Below are positions 11,180 to 22,440 of a stretch of 64,000 bases of DNA, one piece after another. The DNA comes from Diphasiastrum complanatum. Lineage: Eukaryota; Streptophyta; Lycopodiopsida; Lycopodiales; Lycopodiaceae. Every line of letters begins with the position of its first letter. The stretch's first letter is position 1. The stretch is taken from positions 54,801,597 through 54,865,596 of the forward strand of contig CM055100.1 in the NCBI GenBank assembly GCA_029204225.1, in the 5' to 3' direction. The notes beneath the pieces are model-generated. The model saw only the letters and a program-made list of their open reading frames with translations, did not search any database and had not been told where the DNA came from. The position numbers and the translations under genes were made by a program.

Positions 11180-13210
11180 ATTCATTTTATGACATGTTTA
11201 ACATGTGAGAGTTGCTCTTTTGTAAGAATCCATGGCGTGCTAGGTAGAATCTCATCTCCACCTTCAGTGTATTGAATCCAATAGGGTCTTTTCACATCGG
11301 CCGCTTCTAGGTCTTTACGAACTGCTGAGTTGTCTTTTATGCCAATGATGTGATTTCATAGTGATATACCAACGTTTTTGAATAGGTGCATAGGATCCAA
11401 TAGATGATTAATCAATAAAGCTCTCCAATAGGATAATTTATGAAAAATAGACAACTATTTCATGCCATCAATTGATTCATTCCATGAGGAATTAACATCA
11501 TGATGTTTAAGCCATTCATCATGCCATTCCACTATTCCCATGCATGAGGGTGGTGGTGTAGTTAAAGGATTATCTCTTCGCCCCCCAAAAAATCGCCTAT
11601 TCAACCTTCAAAAAGGATGATCAATTAGTAGCAAGCATTTGAATTGATTTTTGTAGACCACTTTTTTCAACATATTTGTGCTATGTCGGCCCTCCAAAAG
11701 TGGTCTACAAATATAACATGCATTGTAACCTGATGTGGTTAAACCTACATAGTTCATAAACCAAATGTGAGATAAGCTTAGTAAAATGTACTCAAATGAT
11801 AAACCCTAAAATGGATTCGTATAATTATGTAGATACTTGAACATTCACTTAAATCGGGGTAGTCATGCATTGTTCACATTAGAATTCCATGAACAATGAA
11901 GTTCCTTTGTTGTATAGGTCTCGAGATGTCATAAGCCAGAATACCATTCCAAAGAATGCACAATTCATCGATCAAAAGTGCAAGATACACATCCATGTTT
12001 GTGGCCTTGTAATTTCCTTGAATCAATAGAACTAATAACAAGTGTCCCATTTTTATATTCAACCATGGAGGTATATTATAATTAGCAAGCACAACTGGCC
12101 ATGTGGACCAAGTTGACACTTGAACACTAAAATGATTTACACCATCCATATCAAGGCCAAATCTTAAATTACAAGGTTCATTTTTGAACTCAGGTCATTG
12201 GTCTTCAATATGTTTCCATGCAGCTAAGTCACTTGGTACTCATGTCACATCATTCGTAGATCAATTTTTGACATGCCAATACATTAGTTGTGCCAAAGAT
12301 TTACATCAAAATAAACGTTACAATTGTGGGATAATTGAAAAATGTCATAACACTTTTCGTGGTACTTTATCCCCTTGTACATCATCTTGATAACGTGAGG
12401 CATTACACGTTGGACATTGAAGCCTTTCTGAATGCTCACCTCTATATAAAACGTGATCTTCTGGACATGCATGTATTGTGTCGTAATCCATCCTAAGAAC
12501 TTTCATCATCTTTCGTGCTTCTCTTCGTGTTTTAGGTATCACGTTTTCTTTTGGAAGTATTCTATGCAACAACCTGAAAAAAATAGCAATGTGAGTTGTT
12601 AGAGAAAAAAAGAAAAAATCAGCTTGTAAATATGCTATAAGATCAACTTGTACGTACAATAGTTGTGTTATTTGTTAAGTACCCAAATAATGATGTGACA
12701 CTACGGTCACTCCATTTGTATGTTGCTTGAAGGCTTAGAATAAGAATTGATGAAGCTAGTCTCAAAATGGATGCTCCTGGATACAAAGGAGTGTCTGTCT
12801 CCTTGTGCAATAGAATCTTGTCTTCATCCATTTCAAATTGTTCGTCATCTTCATTTTCATTAGAAGATGTGCATCATTCACGTTTGTTTCAAAGTAAGAT
12901 TCAAACATGTTGTGCATTGTTTCATCGTGTTGCACCTCATCATCATCATTATTAGAATCAAGTGCATTACTATTTTCTCCAATTGTATTTGCATCTTGAA
13001 TTTGTTTCATTCTTTGTTCTCTCATGTCTATCAAAACTTGACATTGATTTCAACTAAACACGGATGGTCAACTTCGTGAAATGGCATTCAATTTATTGGC
13101 TACACATATAAACAAATTTAATAAGTGATGTACATAGATTGACGAACATTATAATAAAAAACAATCATATAAAGTTAACAAACCTCAACGTCCTCCATAT
13201 TCGATGGTTG
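11180..13210 (-). pseudogene. CACTA (En/Spm) TNP2-type transposase relic
   Basis: Read right to left, fragments match the plant CACTA transposase (Transposase_21 / TNP2) in order. First an acidic N-terminal part (about 13034-12850). Then ETDTPLYPGASILRLAS and YKWSDRSVTSLFGYL (about 12800-12690), and IHACPEDHVLYRGEH with a CPTCNASRY cysteine pair (about 12490-12390). Then WSTWPVVLANYNIPPWL and a DVYLALLIDEL segment (about 12125-11940), and SYWRALLINHLLDPMHLFKN (about 11445-11385) with a short tail. These proteins bind element termini and cut DNA in the nucleus. Stops and frameshifts occur between the fragments, for example near 12370, 12660 and 11860, beyond what introns would explain. No CACTA terminal inverted repeats were found. 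Confidence 0.8.
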
Positions 13211-13645
13211 ACTCCCATCTTGAAAATAGTTTTTTTGCGAGAATAGAAAAACAAGTACATGTCACTTTAGCATAATATTCGAAGTCATGTTGAACTTATA
13301 GTAACAAATATTTTATGAACAAGAAAACATGCATGTTTATTATTTACCCTATTGACTTGAGTAGCGTCTTCATCGCTAGACTGATATGAATGTGATTCAT
13401 CTCCTTGTGGTAAACTACATATATGCACAAGTACAAAACATAAATAACATAAAATTAGTCAATTTAAAAATATGTTGATTCTTATTGTTTGATACGTTGA
13501 TTCTTATACATAGATTCTTAATATATGATTCTTTTGCATCTTTTTGCAAGTTATCTTGTTGCACTTTTTTTTTTTTTGTCATCACAAGTATGAAAGCCTA
13601 ATTCTATTGATTTTCTTTTCTACTTCATTTCAATATATTCACTAA

Positions 13646-13765
13646 AACGACCCTTTGTAAAGATGTTTTTTTTTTTTCTTAATTTCGACTGACATGTGGC
13701 CCAATCCAAATGCATATATTTTAAATTTACGTAACATAGATAAAAATAAATAAGTCATAGAAATA
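13646..13765 (+). repeat. Partial copy of a MITE
   Basis: GACCCTTTGTAAAGAT followed by a T-run, a GGCCCAATC-like box and a TTTACGTAAC box matches the left half of the complete MITE at 59221-59599 in the same order. Only this half is present. Confidence 0.4.
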
Positions 13766-14700
13766 AACTTTTAAAAATTTTAAGATTGCCACTGGGCAGG
13801 ATGAGAGAATGCTATTGGTAAACAGTGTCTGTCCCGAACGTGTGAATCTGCCCAACGACATTGTCTCTAGTTAAATATTTAACCACATTGGTTAATATGT
13901 TGGTAAAATTCAAACTACACAGGTACAAGTCACAGTTCGACAATAAGCATAATTACCACATGTAGTTAATGTGGTCCAGTTCCCCATTCACATTTAATAA
14001 GTCTGATAGAACTTTGAATCTAGCTGGTATGTTATAGATTTGAGAATTTGGCGCTAAACTTTGGCAACAATCACTATGCTATGAGACTTACATTCAGTTA
14101 CCAAAGATGGAAACGAATAAGTGGGACCTCGATGCCACTAGATCAAGACCTTCAAATGGATGGTCACACAAATAAAGAAGAAGTCCATATTTTCAACAAT
14201 GAGGATATGCTAACTACGATTGAAGTGGAGGATCATTGGAGCTTAAGTTATATTAGACAAGAGCTGGTCTTAATGCACTATGAAATTTCACCTGAACACT
14301 TCAAATTCATTATATAAATGAAAAGTTGGTAACATTTTCTTGTGATTTGCAAATCAATCAATCATTATATATGTAACTCTATTCAAAGAATAACCAAATT
14401 AATAAGTTGCTTTTCTTTCATGCAGATACGAGAAAGACAGGAAAACACAACACTCTACAAGGATCTTCCTACATATATCAACATTGTAGAAGAACAATGA
14501 CAAGTCATACAATCAATTGTACAAAGTGATAATTTGTATTCAATAAAATATCACCCAAATTTGGGGATTTAGTATAATTGTGCAAATAATCCTTTTTCTA
14601 TATTCACTATATGTTGGTATTTTACTATATGTCTATGTTTCTATATGAAACTGTGTATATCTATTCAGCTTGGGTTCTGAACATCATTTGGCTTGGATGG
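13766..14700. other. No confident gene
   Basis: A 89-codon plus-strand frame (14048-14317) is the only sizeable ORF and matches nothing I recognise. The rest is AT-rich. The stretch lies between a CACTA relic and a Ulp1-like exon pair, which often occur together in plant CACTA or MULE elements, so it may be the decayed interior of one transposon. Confidence 0.3.
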
Positions 14701-14727
14701 CCCTAGAGGAGTCTTTGGTCCTGCTGT

Positions 14728-14963
14728 TCACCTGGCCAATAGACTAAAGATGAGCTCATGTCGAAACCTATACACTTCGCCAGCTGTATAATCACGGAGG
14801 GAAAACTACAATAAACAATATATTGAACATTAAAGAAAAAGGAAACTAAATAACTCACCTTCGAAATGTCAACATCGTCCTGAATATTGTACCACTCAAA
14901 AAATAACTTTGCATTGTAGAGAGTACACCATGCACAGCTAAATGAGTCGTTTTGCTGGGGTCT
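14728..14963 (-). CDS. C-terminal exons of a Ulp1-like cysteine protease (partial)
   Basis: Two exons can be read on the minus strand. The first (14963-14859) follows an acceptor-like TTGCAG and encodes RPQQNDSFSCAWCTLYN then a helical FFEWYNIQDD. The second (14805-14728) follows a GT...AG intron and encodes FSLRDYTAGEVYRFRHEL, ending at TGA. In Ulp1/SENP SUMO proteases the catalytic Cys lies in a P-Q-Q-x-N-x-D-C-G motif close to the C-terminus, followed by a charged final helix, and this layout matches. The Asp and Gly next to the Cys are changed (SFSCA), so activity is doubtful. Upstream catalytic His and Asp exons were not found. Ulp1-like genes are often carried by plant CACTA and MULE transposons. 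Confidence 0.4.
14806..14858 (-). other. Short predicted intron (53 bp)
   Basis: On the minus strand it starts GTGAGT, is T-rich with TTTCTTTAAT, and ends TATTGTAG. Removing it joins two exons in frame and gives a plausible protease C-terminus. At 53 bp it is shorter than most plant introns. Confidence 0.4.
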
Positions 14964-15239
14964 CTGCAATACGTTAAAACTCAAATCCCTTCATCCTCCA
15001 CTACCGAACATTCCATAAAGTATATCAGTAATTTCTTGGTGGATACCCTTGATAAAGACACTACCTATATGAGTGTAGATACTATAAGGTGAGAGATGTC
15101 TTCATTGGCTCCAATGCCAATATTGAAGAAAAAATTGTTGATATACATTCCAAATGCTTTTTTGATCTGCCAAAATATTATATGAGGATGTATATATTAC
15201 AACTGCAGATCTATGTGTTTTTCTCAATTATCAGGAGGA

Positions 15240-15491
15240 TGAGATTCTTTGTGCACTTACAAACTTCCATGAGAAGTTCATTAGTCACATTCATCTTGAT
15301 CACATGTAGAGCTTTCTTTTCTCTCTTGTCGATTGTTCTTGAGGTGCCAGAGGTCTCTTCTCCACACCTACAACAATATCCATCAAATCATTCATCTCAA
15401 GCAAAGATTCCATCCTCACCTTCCAAGTTGAATAATTTGTTGAGGTAAGCCTATCATTGCCTTCCAATATGAACCCATTTGAGGTTGCCAT
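15240..15491 (-). pseudogene. Copia gag N-terminal fragment (family-A-like)
   Basis: The minus-strand frame from an ATG at 15491 encodes MATSNGFILEGNDRLTSTNY, then WKVRMESLLEMND and DIVVGVEKRP. It is closely similar to the start of the family-A gag proteins at 31073 and 51155. It stops within about 80 codons and the rest of gag and pol is absent. It belongs to the element whose primer binding site and LTR lie at 16065 and 16078. Confidence 0.75.
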
Positions 15492-16063
15492 CTTGCAATA
15501 ATCTGATTTTCTCTTTAAACCCATTTCAATGCACTAAGCACTCTCTTGAAAATCAACAAATGAAACTCAAGAAGAAATCACAAAGATTTGGAAACAATCT
15601 AGCCTCTCATTTTCTCTCTTCTAGCAAATCCTAGCACATTGAATGCTGATTTCTTGATCTAAACACAATATTATAAACTTTTGCCAATACCTAAGATTGA
15701 AACACACTCTTGAAAATGTCCAGCAACTTCAAATCAAGAGATCCTATCAAATTTAGGTATTTTCCATAAATGCAAAATATTGAATCAAGCAAAATACTAT
15801 ATGCAAAAGCTAGAATCTTGATATATCATCTAGAAGTATATACCATCCACAATCATGAAAAATTTTGTCTCCACATTCCAGTAAGTGGTTTCAAAAATCG
15901 GCCTACTCCAAGTGATTTGACCTAAAATGATGCTTGGATGACAACGATCCACTTTCTCACTTGAAAATGCAAGATTTGAACTAGTAACACCTCCAAATCC
16001 ACATAAAATTTATGGCGCCCTCCACCTCTAGATTTGGCATAACCAACAACTTTGGCCTGCAAC

Positions 16064-16077
16064 TTTCTCTGTTACCA
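16064..16077 (-). other. Primer binding site of a truncated Copia element
   Basis: The minus strand reads TGGTAACAGAGAAA directly after TTTTTCACA, close to the initiator-tRNA-Met site TGGTATCAGAGC used by the other Copia elements here. The gag fragment at 15491 lies downstream on the same strand at the expected distance. Confidence 0.6.
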
Positions 16078-16600
16078 TGTGAAAAATCATATCCAAAATA
16101 TACTTAATGGATCTCTAAGATCTTGACTAAATTTGGATGCACATCTAGATTTAGCTATAAGATAGTAATCATCAATTTTAGAATGATAGAATTGCATAAA
16201 TCACTAAGATCTGATCATTAACATAAAATTATAGTAACGTATTGTCCCTGTCCATACAACAATAGTATTCTACTGTCCTTCACATGTGTGGAAGCAAGAT
16301 CAATCATAAAATTGACATTCTACACACTATAAATCAAGATATCTTGAGAAATACACGTGAGAAGGACATAGAATCAAAAGAGATGAATTCTCCATTTAAA
16401 AAGAGAATACAATGATATTTTTTCCATTCTAGTAATTCATCAAGAACCTAGAAATTCTAGTCTAGATGCAACGTATCAAAACTAGCCAATTAGAATGGGT
16501 CCAAATCCAACTTCATCTATTTATCTACTTGCCAAAAATAGTACAAACAGTATTTAGGTTTTTATTGACAAATATAAATCTATCTCTAAGTTGAAATTTC
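16078..16600 (-). repeat. 5' LTR of a truncated Copia element (outer end uncertain)
   Basis: Its inner end on the plus strand is TGTGAAAAATC next to the primer binding site. No second copy occurs in the window, so the outer end is set only by the start of CACTA-like sequence after about 16620. Confidence 0.4.
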
Positions 16601-16689
16601 ATGTTCGCTCAAAATTGTCAAATTAGATCAACTATAGTTGAATTTTTCACACTTCCTCAATTGATGAGCTAAAGATTTTGTGGCAAGGA

Positions 16690-17440
16690 GTTCAAGTGAC
16701 TGATATTTCAAGACCACGCAGACAAAGAGATTTTGTGGTGAAGGGTATTTTGATGTGGACGATGCATGACTTTCCTGGATATAAAAGCAAGTGATTGGCT
16801 TTACTTTTGGAGATCCAATCAAGGTCCAAGGCACCTCCCTCCTGGTATGAAGAGGTTATCAGTATTTCATGAACTTCCATATTGGAGAGAATTGTTCATA
16901 AATCATCTTTTGGACCCAATGCATATATTCAAGAATGTAGGGAGCATAATTTGGAAGTACTTTTCTAGAAAAAGTTAAAAAAAGCCACTCAAGATTACTT
17001 GAACGAATTAGAAAAGATGGTCGATTTATGGCCAAAAATGATTGGGAATTCAATTGTCCTCCCAAAAGCTCCATGAATCTTCTCTAGGAGAGAAGAGGTG
17101 ATTGTAAAGAAAGCAATAGCCTCATTTCGAACTCCAAATGGACAGATGTGATGCCTAAAGGATGCTTTCACACGTGGCAACAAGCTAAGTGGACTAAAGT
17201 CTCATGACTGGCATAAATGTTTACAGATTGCCATGTTTTTTGACATTGCCTAGACTTAATTAATGAATATTAAAATTTATAGCATGTCTTTTTTGAATAG
17301 GCATATATGTCTCTCAATGAGTAGATTGTTTTTTGTGTATGCAGTTTGTGCTTCCCTTGGTGCTAAGAGGGTTTGTAACAGAAGAGCTCGAGAGTGCTAT
17401 CCTCAAAATCAGTGGTTTGATGAGGTATGACCGATGCAAA
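16690..17440 (+). pseudogene. CACTA TNP2-type transposase relic (second copy)
   Basis: The plus-strand frame contains GPRHLPPGMKRLSVFHELPYW then RELFINHLLDPMHIFKNVGS. This matches the LPYW...RHNLDVMHIEKNV region of plant CACTA transposases and the minus-strand relic near 11.4 kb. After stops, the DUF4218-like part follows: a segment near 17150 (CFHTWQQAKW) and, past an intron-like break ending in GCAG at 17344, LPLVLRGFVTEELESAILKI (about 17350-17405). Both fragments are in order but out of frame. It is a separate, oppositely oriented copy. Confidence 0.7.
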
Positions 17441-18870
17441 TCACATTATTTTTTAGAGAGATGATTTAAGATGATGAAGGTGTTGTTGGGGAGGTTCCTC
17501 AGGGAAAAGGAGAGATCAAGAGAATGAGTGAGTCCTTCAGGGAGAAGGTGAATAAGTTTTGCAATCTTAATAGCAAAACAAAAGTGAATTATGAGATATG
17601 AAGAGTCTAAAGCTTGTAGAACAACCACTCGAGCCACTTTTAGGAGAGATCATAGAAGACAACCATATCCACATGACCTCGCTCTTCTACCCAAGGATAT
17701 GACGCTTGATTGGCCACATAAAAATTCGATGGTTTTTTAAGGAATGGCAAGACATCTCTTATATGACTCTAGATAGATATGCAACTAGAATGTTTTTGTG
17801 CTTATCATGACTATTGGGCTTCGTTGATGTCCTCTTTCAGTAGCTTTGTTGGGTTGATTCTTTGTTATTTATTAAATTGGAGCCCAAATTTATTCTCATA
17901 TTCTTCATTGGAAGTCACCTCATGAGGCTTTTCATGCTTTTCTATAAACTCCTATGTGCTTTTTAATGTACATTTAAATATGATATTATTGCATTTTCTT
18001 GTTGCACTATTTATACTTTGGCATACCTCAAAAAAGATGTACAAATACATGGGCTTCTAGATCTTCCATATCCAATATCAAAGGCAATGATTGGACAATA
18101 CATCATGAGTAGCAATGAACTTGACAGATGAGACCTTGCCAATTCCACTTGATAAATCATTCACATAAACTTGGTGGAAACTCGTACATTGATTGATATG
18201 AGAGGCAAACTGGTAGTAGATAATAAACTAGTAGATCATCATACTTTCACAATATATGTAGTTTGACCAACTCAAAGTATACTCGGTGTGTATCTTGGAG
18301 AAATTTGTGTAGTTTGAATAGCTCAAAGCATATTTGGTGGTTATGTCCTTGAAATAGATCTTCGGCTACTGGAATGTTGTAAGGCCGTTCTGGATATTTT
18401 TTTCTTTCCTTTCCAGCATAATGAGATTGTCTCCCACCATATCTATTTGCACAATAGCTAGCATTTATAGTGTTGATGAGTAAGTATGGAATCTTTGTTA
18501 GAGTGCAAGAGAGGCATACCAGCTCTGAATTGGCTGCGTGACCTTATAAACGTTGCACATATATGTAGGACTACTAAGCAAACACACTAAAGTGAGTTAA
18601 GGACATGTTGTAATTGTTGCACATCATTACAACCACGTGCAACGACTTGGTGATGCATAATATTAGAAAATATATACAAAAAGCACGAAGCCGAGGGGTT
18701 GATGGTTCGCACGTCTTCCTCTCTCCACAAATGGGAGTTTTTCTGCTGCAGCTCATAGTCTCATAATCTCATTGTTTCGGCTACCGCTGGCTATTATTCA
18801 GAAGGCTTTAGTATCCTCTCCGTATGCTGATCTTTTGGATCGCCTATCGGTTCAGCATAGACAATCACAT
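17441..18870. other. No gene seen
   Basis: Only short frames with no recognisable products. The AT-content falls after about 18600 toward the armadillo gene, so promoter and 5' leader sequence probably lie in the right-hand part. Confidence 0.5.
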
Positions 18871-19441
18871 CAATAGATAGATTGCAGGTTTGTCAAGGAT
18901 GCGGCGCGACACCTTCAAGGTTTGCAGATTGTTTGATTATTGTCAGTAATAGCCTAATTGAAGTTTCTCACCAGCAGATACGAAGCACTCAGTGCATGAT
19001 CATGATCATAGTCAAGAAGAGCTTCGTTTGTTGTCAACTCATTTGTGACTCTTCAGGTCTACACAAACCGTCCAACGTCAACGTTGCAGTACTCCTTTTG
19101 CCTGACTCGGCTGTTAGAATATCACAGCAACAAGAGGTATACTTCCACATCGGTGCAAGCGTTGCGACTTGCAGGTTACTACAATGAAATTCTCAAACAT
19201 TAGGGATGAGTTTGGGCACCAAGAATCTTAGCAATTCCTCTGGTGGTATACTTCGATAGTGGGTTGTCGATCAAGCATACTTCAGTGTCTAGATCTTGTG
19301 TTTTATTACGGATCATCTTCTAGAGCATTTAGCTCTAATTGTTTCCAGAATCGGAACTATAATCTTCTTCTTAACTCCTACAGCTGAGTAAATTGTGTAC
19401 TGGAATTTGGAAAATTTGAGTGCTACAATATTGTTTTGGCA
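18871..19441 (+). promoter_or_regulatory. Probable 5' leader and intron of the armadillo gene
   Basis: The stretch is less AT-rich than the region to its left and ends in an acceptor-like TTGTTTTGGCAG (about 19430-19441). This is followed by 17 nt and an in-frame ATG at 19459. A 101-codon frame at 18882-19187 has no protein-like features and I read it as leader. The exact transcription start and donor site cannot be set. Confidence 0.3.
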
Positions 19442-22059
19442 GACTTAAGAGTTATTCAATGAAGAAAGTAGACTTTACTATGTTCTCTGATGTAAACATC
19501 GCGAATCAGACAAAAGAACACGGGGATGTTGAAGTAGGAAAGCCGGTGAATAAGAAGCTCCAGGCCTTACAAAGTTTTGGAGGGATTGAAAGCGAGGTGG
19601 ATTCTCTGTCCCCTGTGTACAGTAGCGATGCAGCGATCTCAAGAAGATCAGGAGCTAATTCCATCACCAGTAGAAGCCAAGAAGAGCAGATGCCCAGATA
19701 TGGAGATTCCCAGAAAGACACAAAACGCAACACGAATCTTCATGCGCCAGAGCAGCAACTGACGCGGTTAGCATTGCAGCTCGGTGTGCTGGAGAAGACA
19801 GCAAGCCAGTTGGGCATGCTGGCATTTGTCTGGGCGACAGTGGTGCTGCTGGGAGGATTCATATCCACGATTCGCCCCTACGATTTTTGGGTGGTTTCTG
19901 CAATTTTAATCACAGAGGGCGCCCGTGTTTTCAGCCGAAGCCATGAATTGGAGTGGGAGCATGCTGCTGCACGATCCATCTCCATCCACGATCGTATGTT
20001 GAAAGTGAGCTCCATAGTTTACACAGAAAGCTCCAAGGCCTTACACAAAACCAAGGAAACTTTGCGATCTTGCTTAGCACGGCGCTGTAGCGGCAAGCGA
20101 GAACATCATAATATCAAACAGCTGCTACCTCGATTTGTGGCTCAAATAGCTCTACCGGCAGATATTCCTAAGCGAACATGGTCATGTGCGGCCATTTCTG
20201 TGTTCCCTCTGGCCGATTTATTTAATGCAAGGCGGATTAGCAGTCTTCTATACCACCTGCAGCTTTTGTCATCGGGAGTCTGCATTGGGTTGTCTGTCTC
20301 ACGCCTCGTCCATCAGAAATTCGACAACAGTGAAAATCCCGCTCAGAATCTGAGTCCAGCTTTACTTATATTTTATTCCTTGGCACTCGCCGAGGCATCC
20401 ATTTTTCTGATCGAGAGGGCATACTGGGAGTTTGAGATCAACTTCAGGAAACTGCTTGTCAAAGTTCATGCTAGCTGCCATTTCCATAAGTCGGATCTGA
20501 TAATGGTGAAACAGTTTTTCTACGATGTGTATTCGATGTGCTTGAATGGCAGCGTCCTTGATGGATTGGATATGGATCTTATCGAGTACAGTATTGAAAA
20601 ACTCCGGTCAGATAATGCTACAGAGCAGGTGGGGAGTGTGAGGATCTTGGCAGTGTTGGTTCAGCAGGAAGAATTTGCTGACGATGCGATGAGAAGAATT
20701 CAAACCACACCTGCTGTTCTTCCTCGGCTACTGGAGATGCTCACATGGAAGAAGAACGCAGAGAGGGAGATTCGACTAGCAGCAGCGAAAATTATTGCAA
20801 TACTAGCGCAGAATGACTGCAATCGATTCAGAATTGTTGCCATACCTGGAGCTTTAGAAGGAGTCACGTCTCTTCTAATATCAGGAAAGAAAGAATTCAA
20901 GGGAGTTGAACCACCCCATGAGAAGGAATTGGCGTTCAGGGAGATCAAGCTGTTGGCTTTGCGCATTCTGAAAAATCTGGCGGAAGAGGATACAAATCGC
21001 GTTCAAATTGGAGGAATTCACGGCCTCCTTCTCAGGATCGTGTCATTCATTGAGGTAGAGAACATTGAAGAGCTCAGCCACGAGGACCAGCTTGAATTCG
21101 ACATCATCATCGAGTCTCTTCAGATTTTGCGGTTGCTTTCCACTGCCAGAGGACTCTCTGGTAAAGCCCTGAGGGAAATCATTGCCCAAGCCGTGTTTCT
21201 GCTTGGAAACCTCCGCAATATTCTAAACATCGAAGTATCGCATCCCATCTTACAGGAACATGCAGTGGACATCATCGCAAGCTTGGCTCTGGATGAAACA
21301 CTAAAAGAGCACATAGGCCGCACAGGAGGGATCTTAAGGAGCCTGCTAACTCATTTCCTCCAGCAAAAACCTGACGGAGATGGGAGGACTCGAGCACTAC
21401 GTGTAACAGCAGGCGAAGCACTCAAACTCCTCGTTGTACAGCATTCAAAGAACTGCCATCGCCTCCTGACTCTTGGAGGATTCTCTGATAGAAGTGGCCA
21501 AACCAATATCCTCAAGAGATTGACAGAATTGTTCCCGCAGGACCCTGAAGTGGGGATATGTGCAGTTCAGATCGTAAGAAGCATCTGCAAATATAACGTG
21601 AACGAGACTGAGCGAGCACACGTCGTTGCCTTAGTGCCATCTTTACTAGAAAAGGTTTTTGAGGAGACTGGTAAGATGCAAGAAGCTACTCTAGGATTGG
21701 CCTCCCAACTTGTTTCCCTTCTGCGAGCTCATGAATACGACGACATCTGCAGACAAAAAATTGACAGAGAAATCCTGCTAGCAAAGCTAATGAGCTTCAT
21801 ACCCGACCTCAAGCTATGCAATGCGCTACCCAAAATTCGTCGTTATACAGTAGAGTTAGTCACAGCTCTGATCATACAAGATGAATTCTTTCTTGAGGAG
21901 TTCAGAAAAGCAGATTTGGAGTTGCACTTGCTAAAGATTTTGGAGACCACCTCAGAAGTGGAGAGTTTTTACACATTCTCAGGGGCGCTTGGGTGTAACC
22001 GCCAGACGCAGACAATGGAGGAGCTTGTGGAAATAGTTCAGATGCAGCTCCGTAGGTAG
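19420..22059 (+). CDS. Membrane-anchored armadillo-repeat protein, plant family
   Basis: A single 879-codon frame without interruption, the best host gene here. Residues 1-115 are polar and probably disordered. Hydrophobic segments at about 131-150, 156-170, 275-297 and 312-333 suggest a membrane-anchored N-terminal half. Residues about 400-830 are a run of amphipathic helices with armadillo-type features, such as AAAKIIAILAQNDCNRFRI, ALRILKNLAEEDTNRVQIG and AVDIIASLALDE. ARM repeats usually bind proteins. This layout fits the uncharacterised plant ARM family that I recall as including Arabidopsis At3g06210 and At4g14280; the assignment is from memory. If the GCAG at 19441 is a splice acceptor, the true start is ATG 19459 (residue 14). 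Codon use is richer in G and C than in the surrounding transposons, and there are no breaks. A retrotransposon LTR begins about 380 bp after the stop. Confidence 0.85.
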   Translation: MLQYCFGRLKSYSMKKVDFTMFSDVNIANQTKEHGDVEVGKPVNKKLQALQSFGGIESEVDSLSPVYSSDAAISRRSGANSITSRSQEEQMPRYGDSQKDTKRNTNLHAPEQQLTRLALQLGVLEKTASQLGMLAFVWATVVLLGGFISTIRPYDFWVVSAILITEGARVFSRSHELEWEHAAARSISIHDRMLKVSSIVYTESSKALHKTKETLRSCLARRCSGKREHHNIKQLLPRFVAQIALPADIPKRTWSCAAISVFPLADLFNARRISSLLYHLQLLSSGVCIGLSVSRLVHQKFDNSENPAQNLSPALLIFYSLALAEASIFLIERAYWEFEINFRKLLVKVHASCHFHKSDLIMVKQFFYDVYSMCLNGSVLDGLDMDLIEYSIEKLRSDNATEQVGSVRILAVLVQQEEFADDAMRRIQTTPAVLPRLLEMLTWKKNAEREIRLAAAKIIAILAQNDCNRFRIVAIPGALEGVTSLLISGKKEFKGVEPPHEKELAFREIKLLALRILKNLAEEDTNRVQIGGIHGLLLRIVSFIEVENIEELSHEDQLEFDIIIESLQILRLLSTARGLSGKALREIIAQAVFLLGNLRNILNIEVSHPILQEHAVDIIASLALDETLKEHIGRTGGILRSLLTHFLQQKPDGDGRTRALRVTAGEALKLLVVQHSKNCHRLLTLGGFSDRSGQTNILKRLTELFPQDPEVGICAVQIVRSICKYNVNETERAHVVALVPSLLEKVFEETGKMQEATLGLASQLVSLLRAHEYDDICRQKIDREILLAKLMSFIPDLKLCNALPKIRRYTVELVTALIIQDEFFLEEFRKADLELHLLKILETTSEVESFYTFSGALGCNRQTQTMEELVEIVQMQLRR

Positions 22060-22440
22060 AGAGGGAGAATGATAGAAATATCATGACAGAACTGCATGAA
22101 GCTCAAATCTCAATTTCTTCACCGAAACAGCACAAGGATAAAGGATCATCCAACCAACAGCTGTCACTCCATGCAAAAAAAGTTGCTCCCTAGCAGCTTT
22201 AATCAGCTGTGAGTTGTTACTACTACGTAAGTATGATAAGTTTGTCTGTTATTCTTGACTTCATCAATCAGTAGCCTGAAGCAGCAAAAAGAACAGCATT
22301 AGCTTATAAGTATCTTGTATATACACAAGACTCAAAATCAGTTTGGCTTGGCACATCAGAACCACACACTTGTAATATAAATAAATCTAAATTTTGACTG
22401 GTGTCAAGTGAACTGCCTTATTGATTTCTGTTATTCACCC
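22060..22440 (+). other. 3' untranslated region of the armadillo gene
   Basis: No coding potential. An AATAAA at about 22379-22384 follows a TTGTAATAT stretch and is a candidate polyadenylation signal. The LTR of element A1 starts right after it. Confidence 0.4.

Noticed and set aside
14048-14317. 89-codon plus-strand ORF
   Set aside because: It could be an exon but has no recognisable motif or splice signals that I can defend.
18882-19187. 101-codon ORF upstream of the armadillo gene
   Set aside because: No domain signal; the position suits 5' leader or intron and an acceptor-like site follows.
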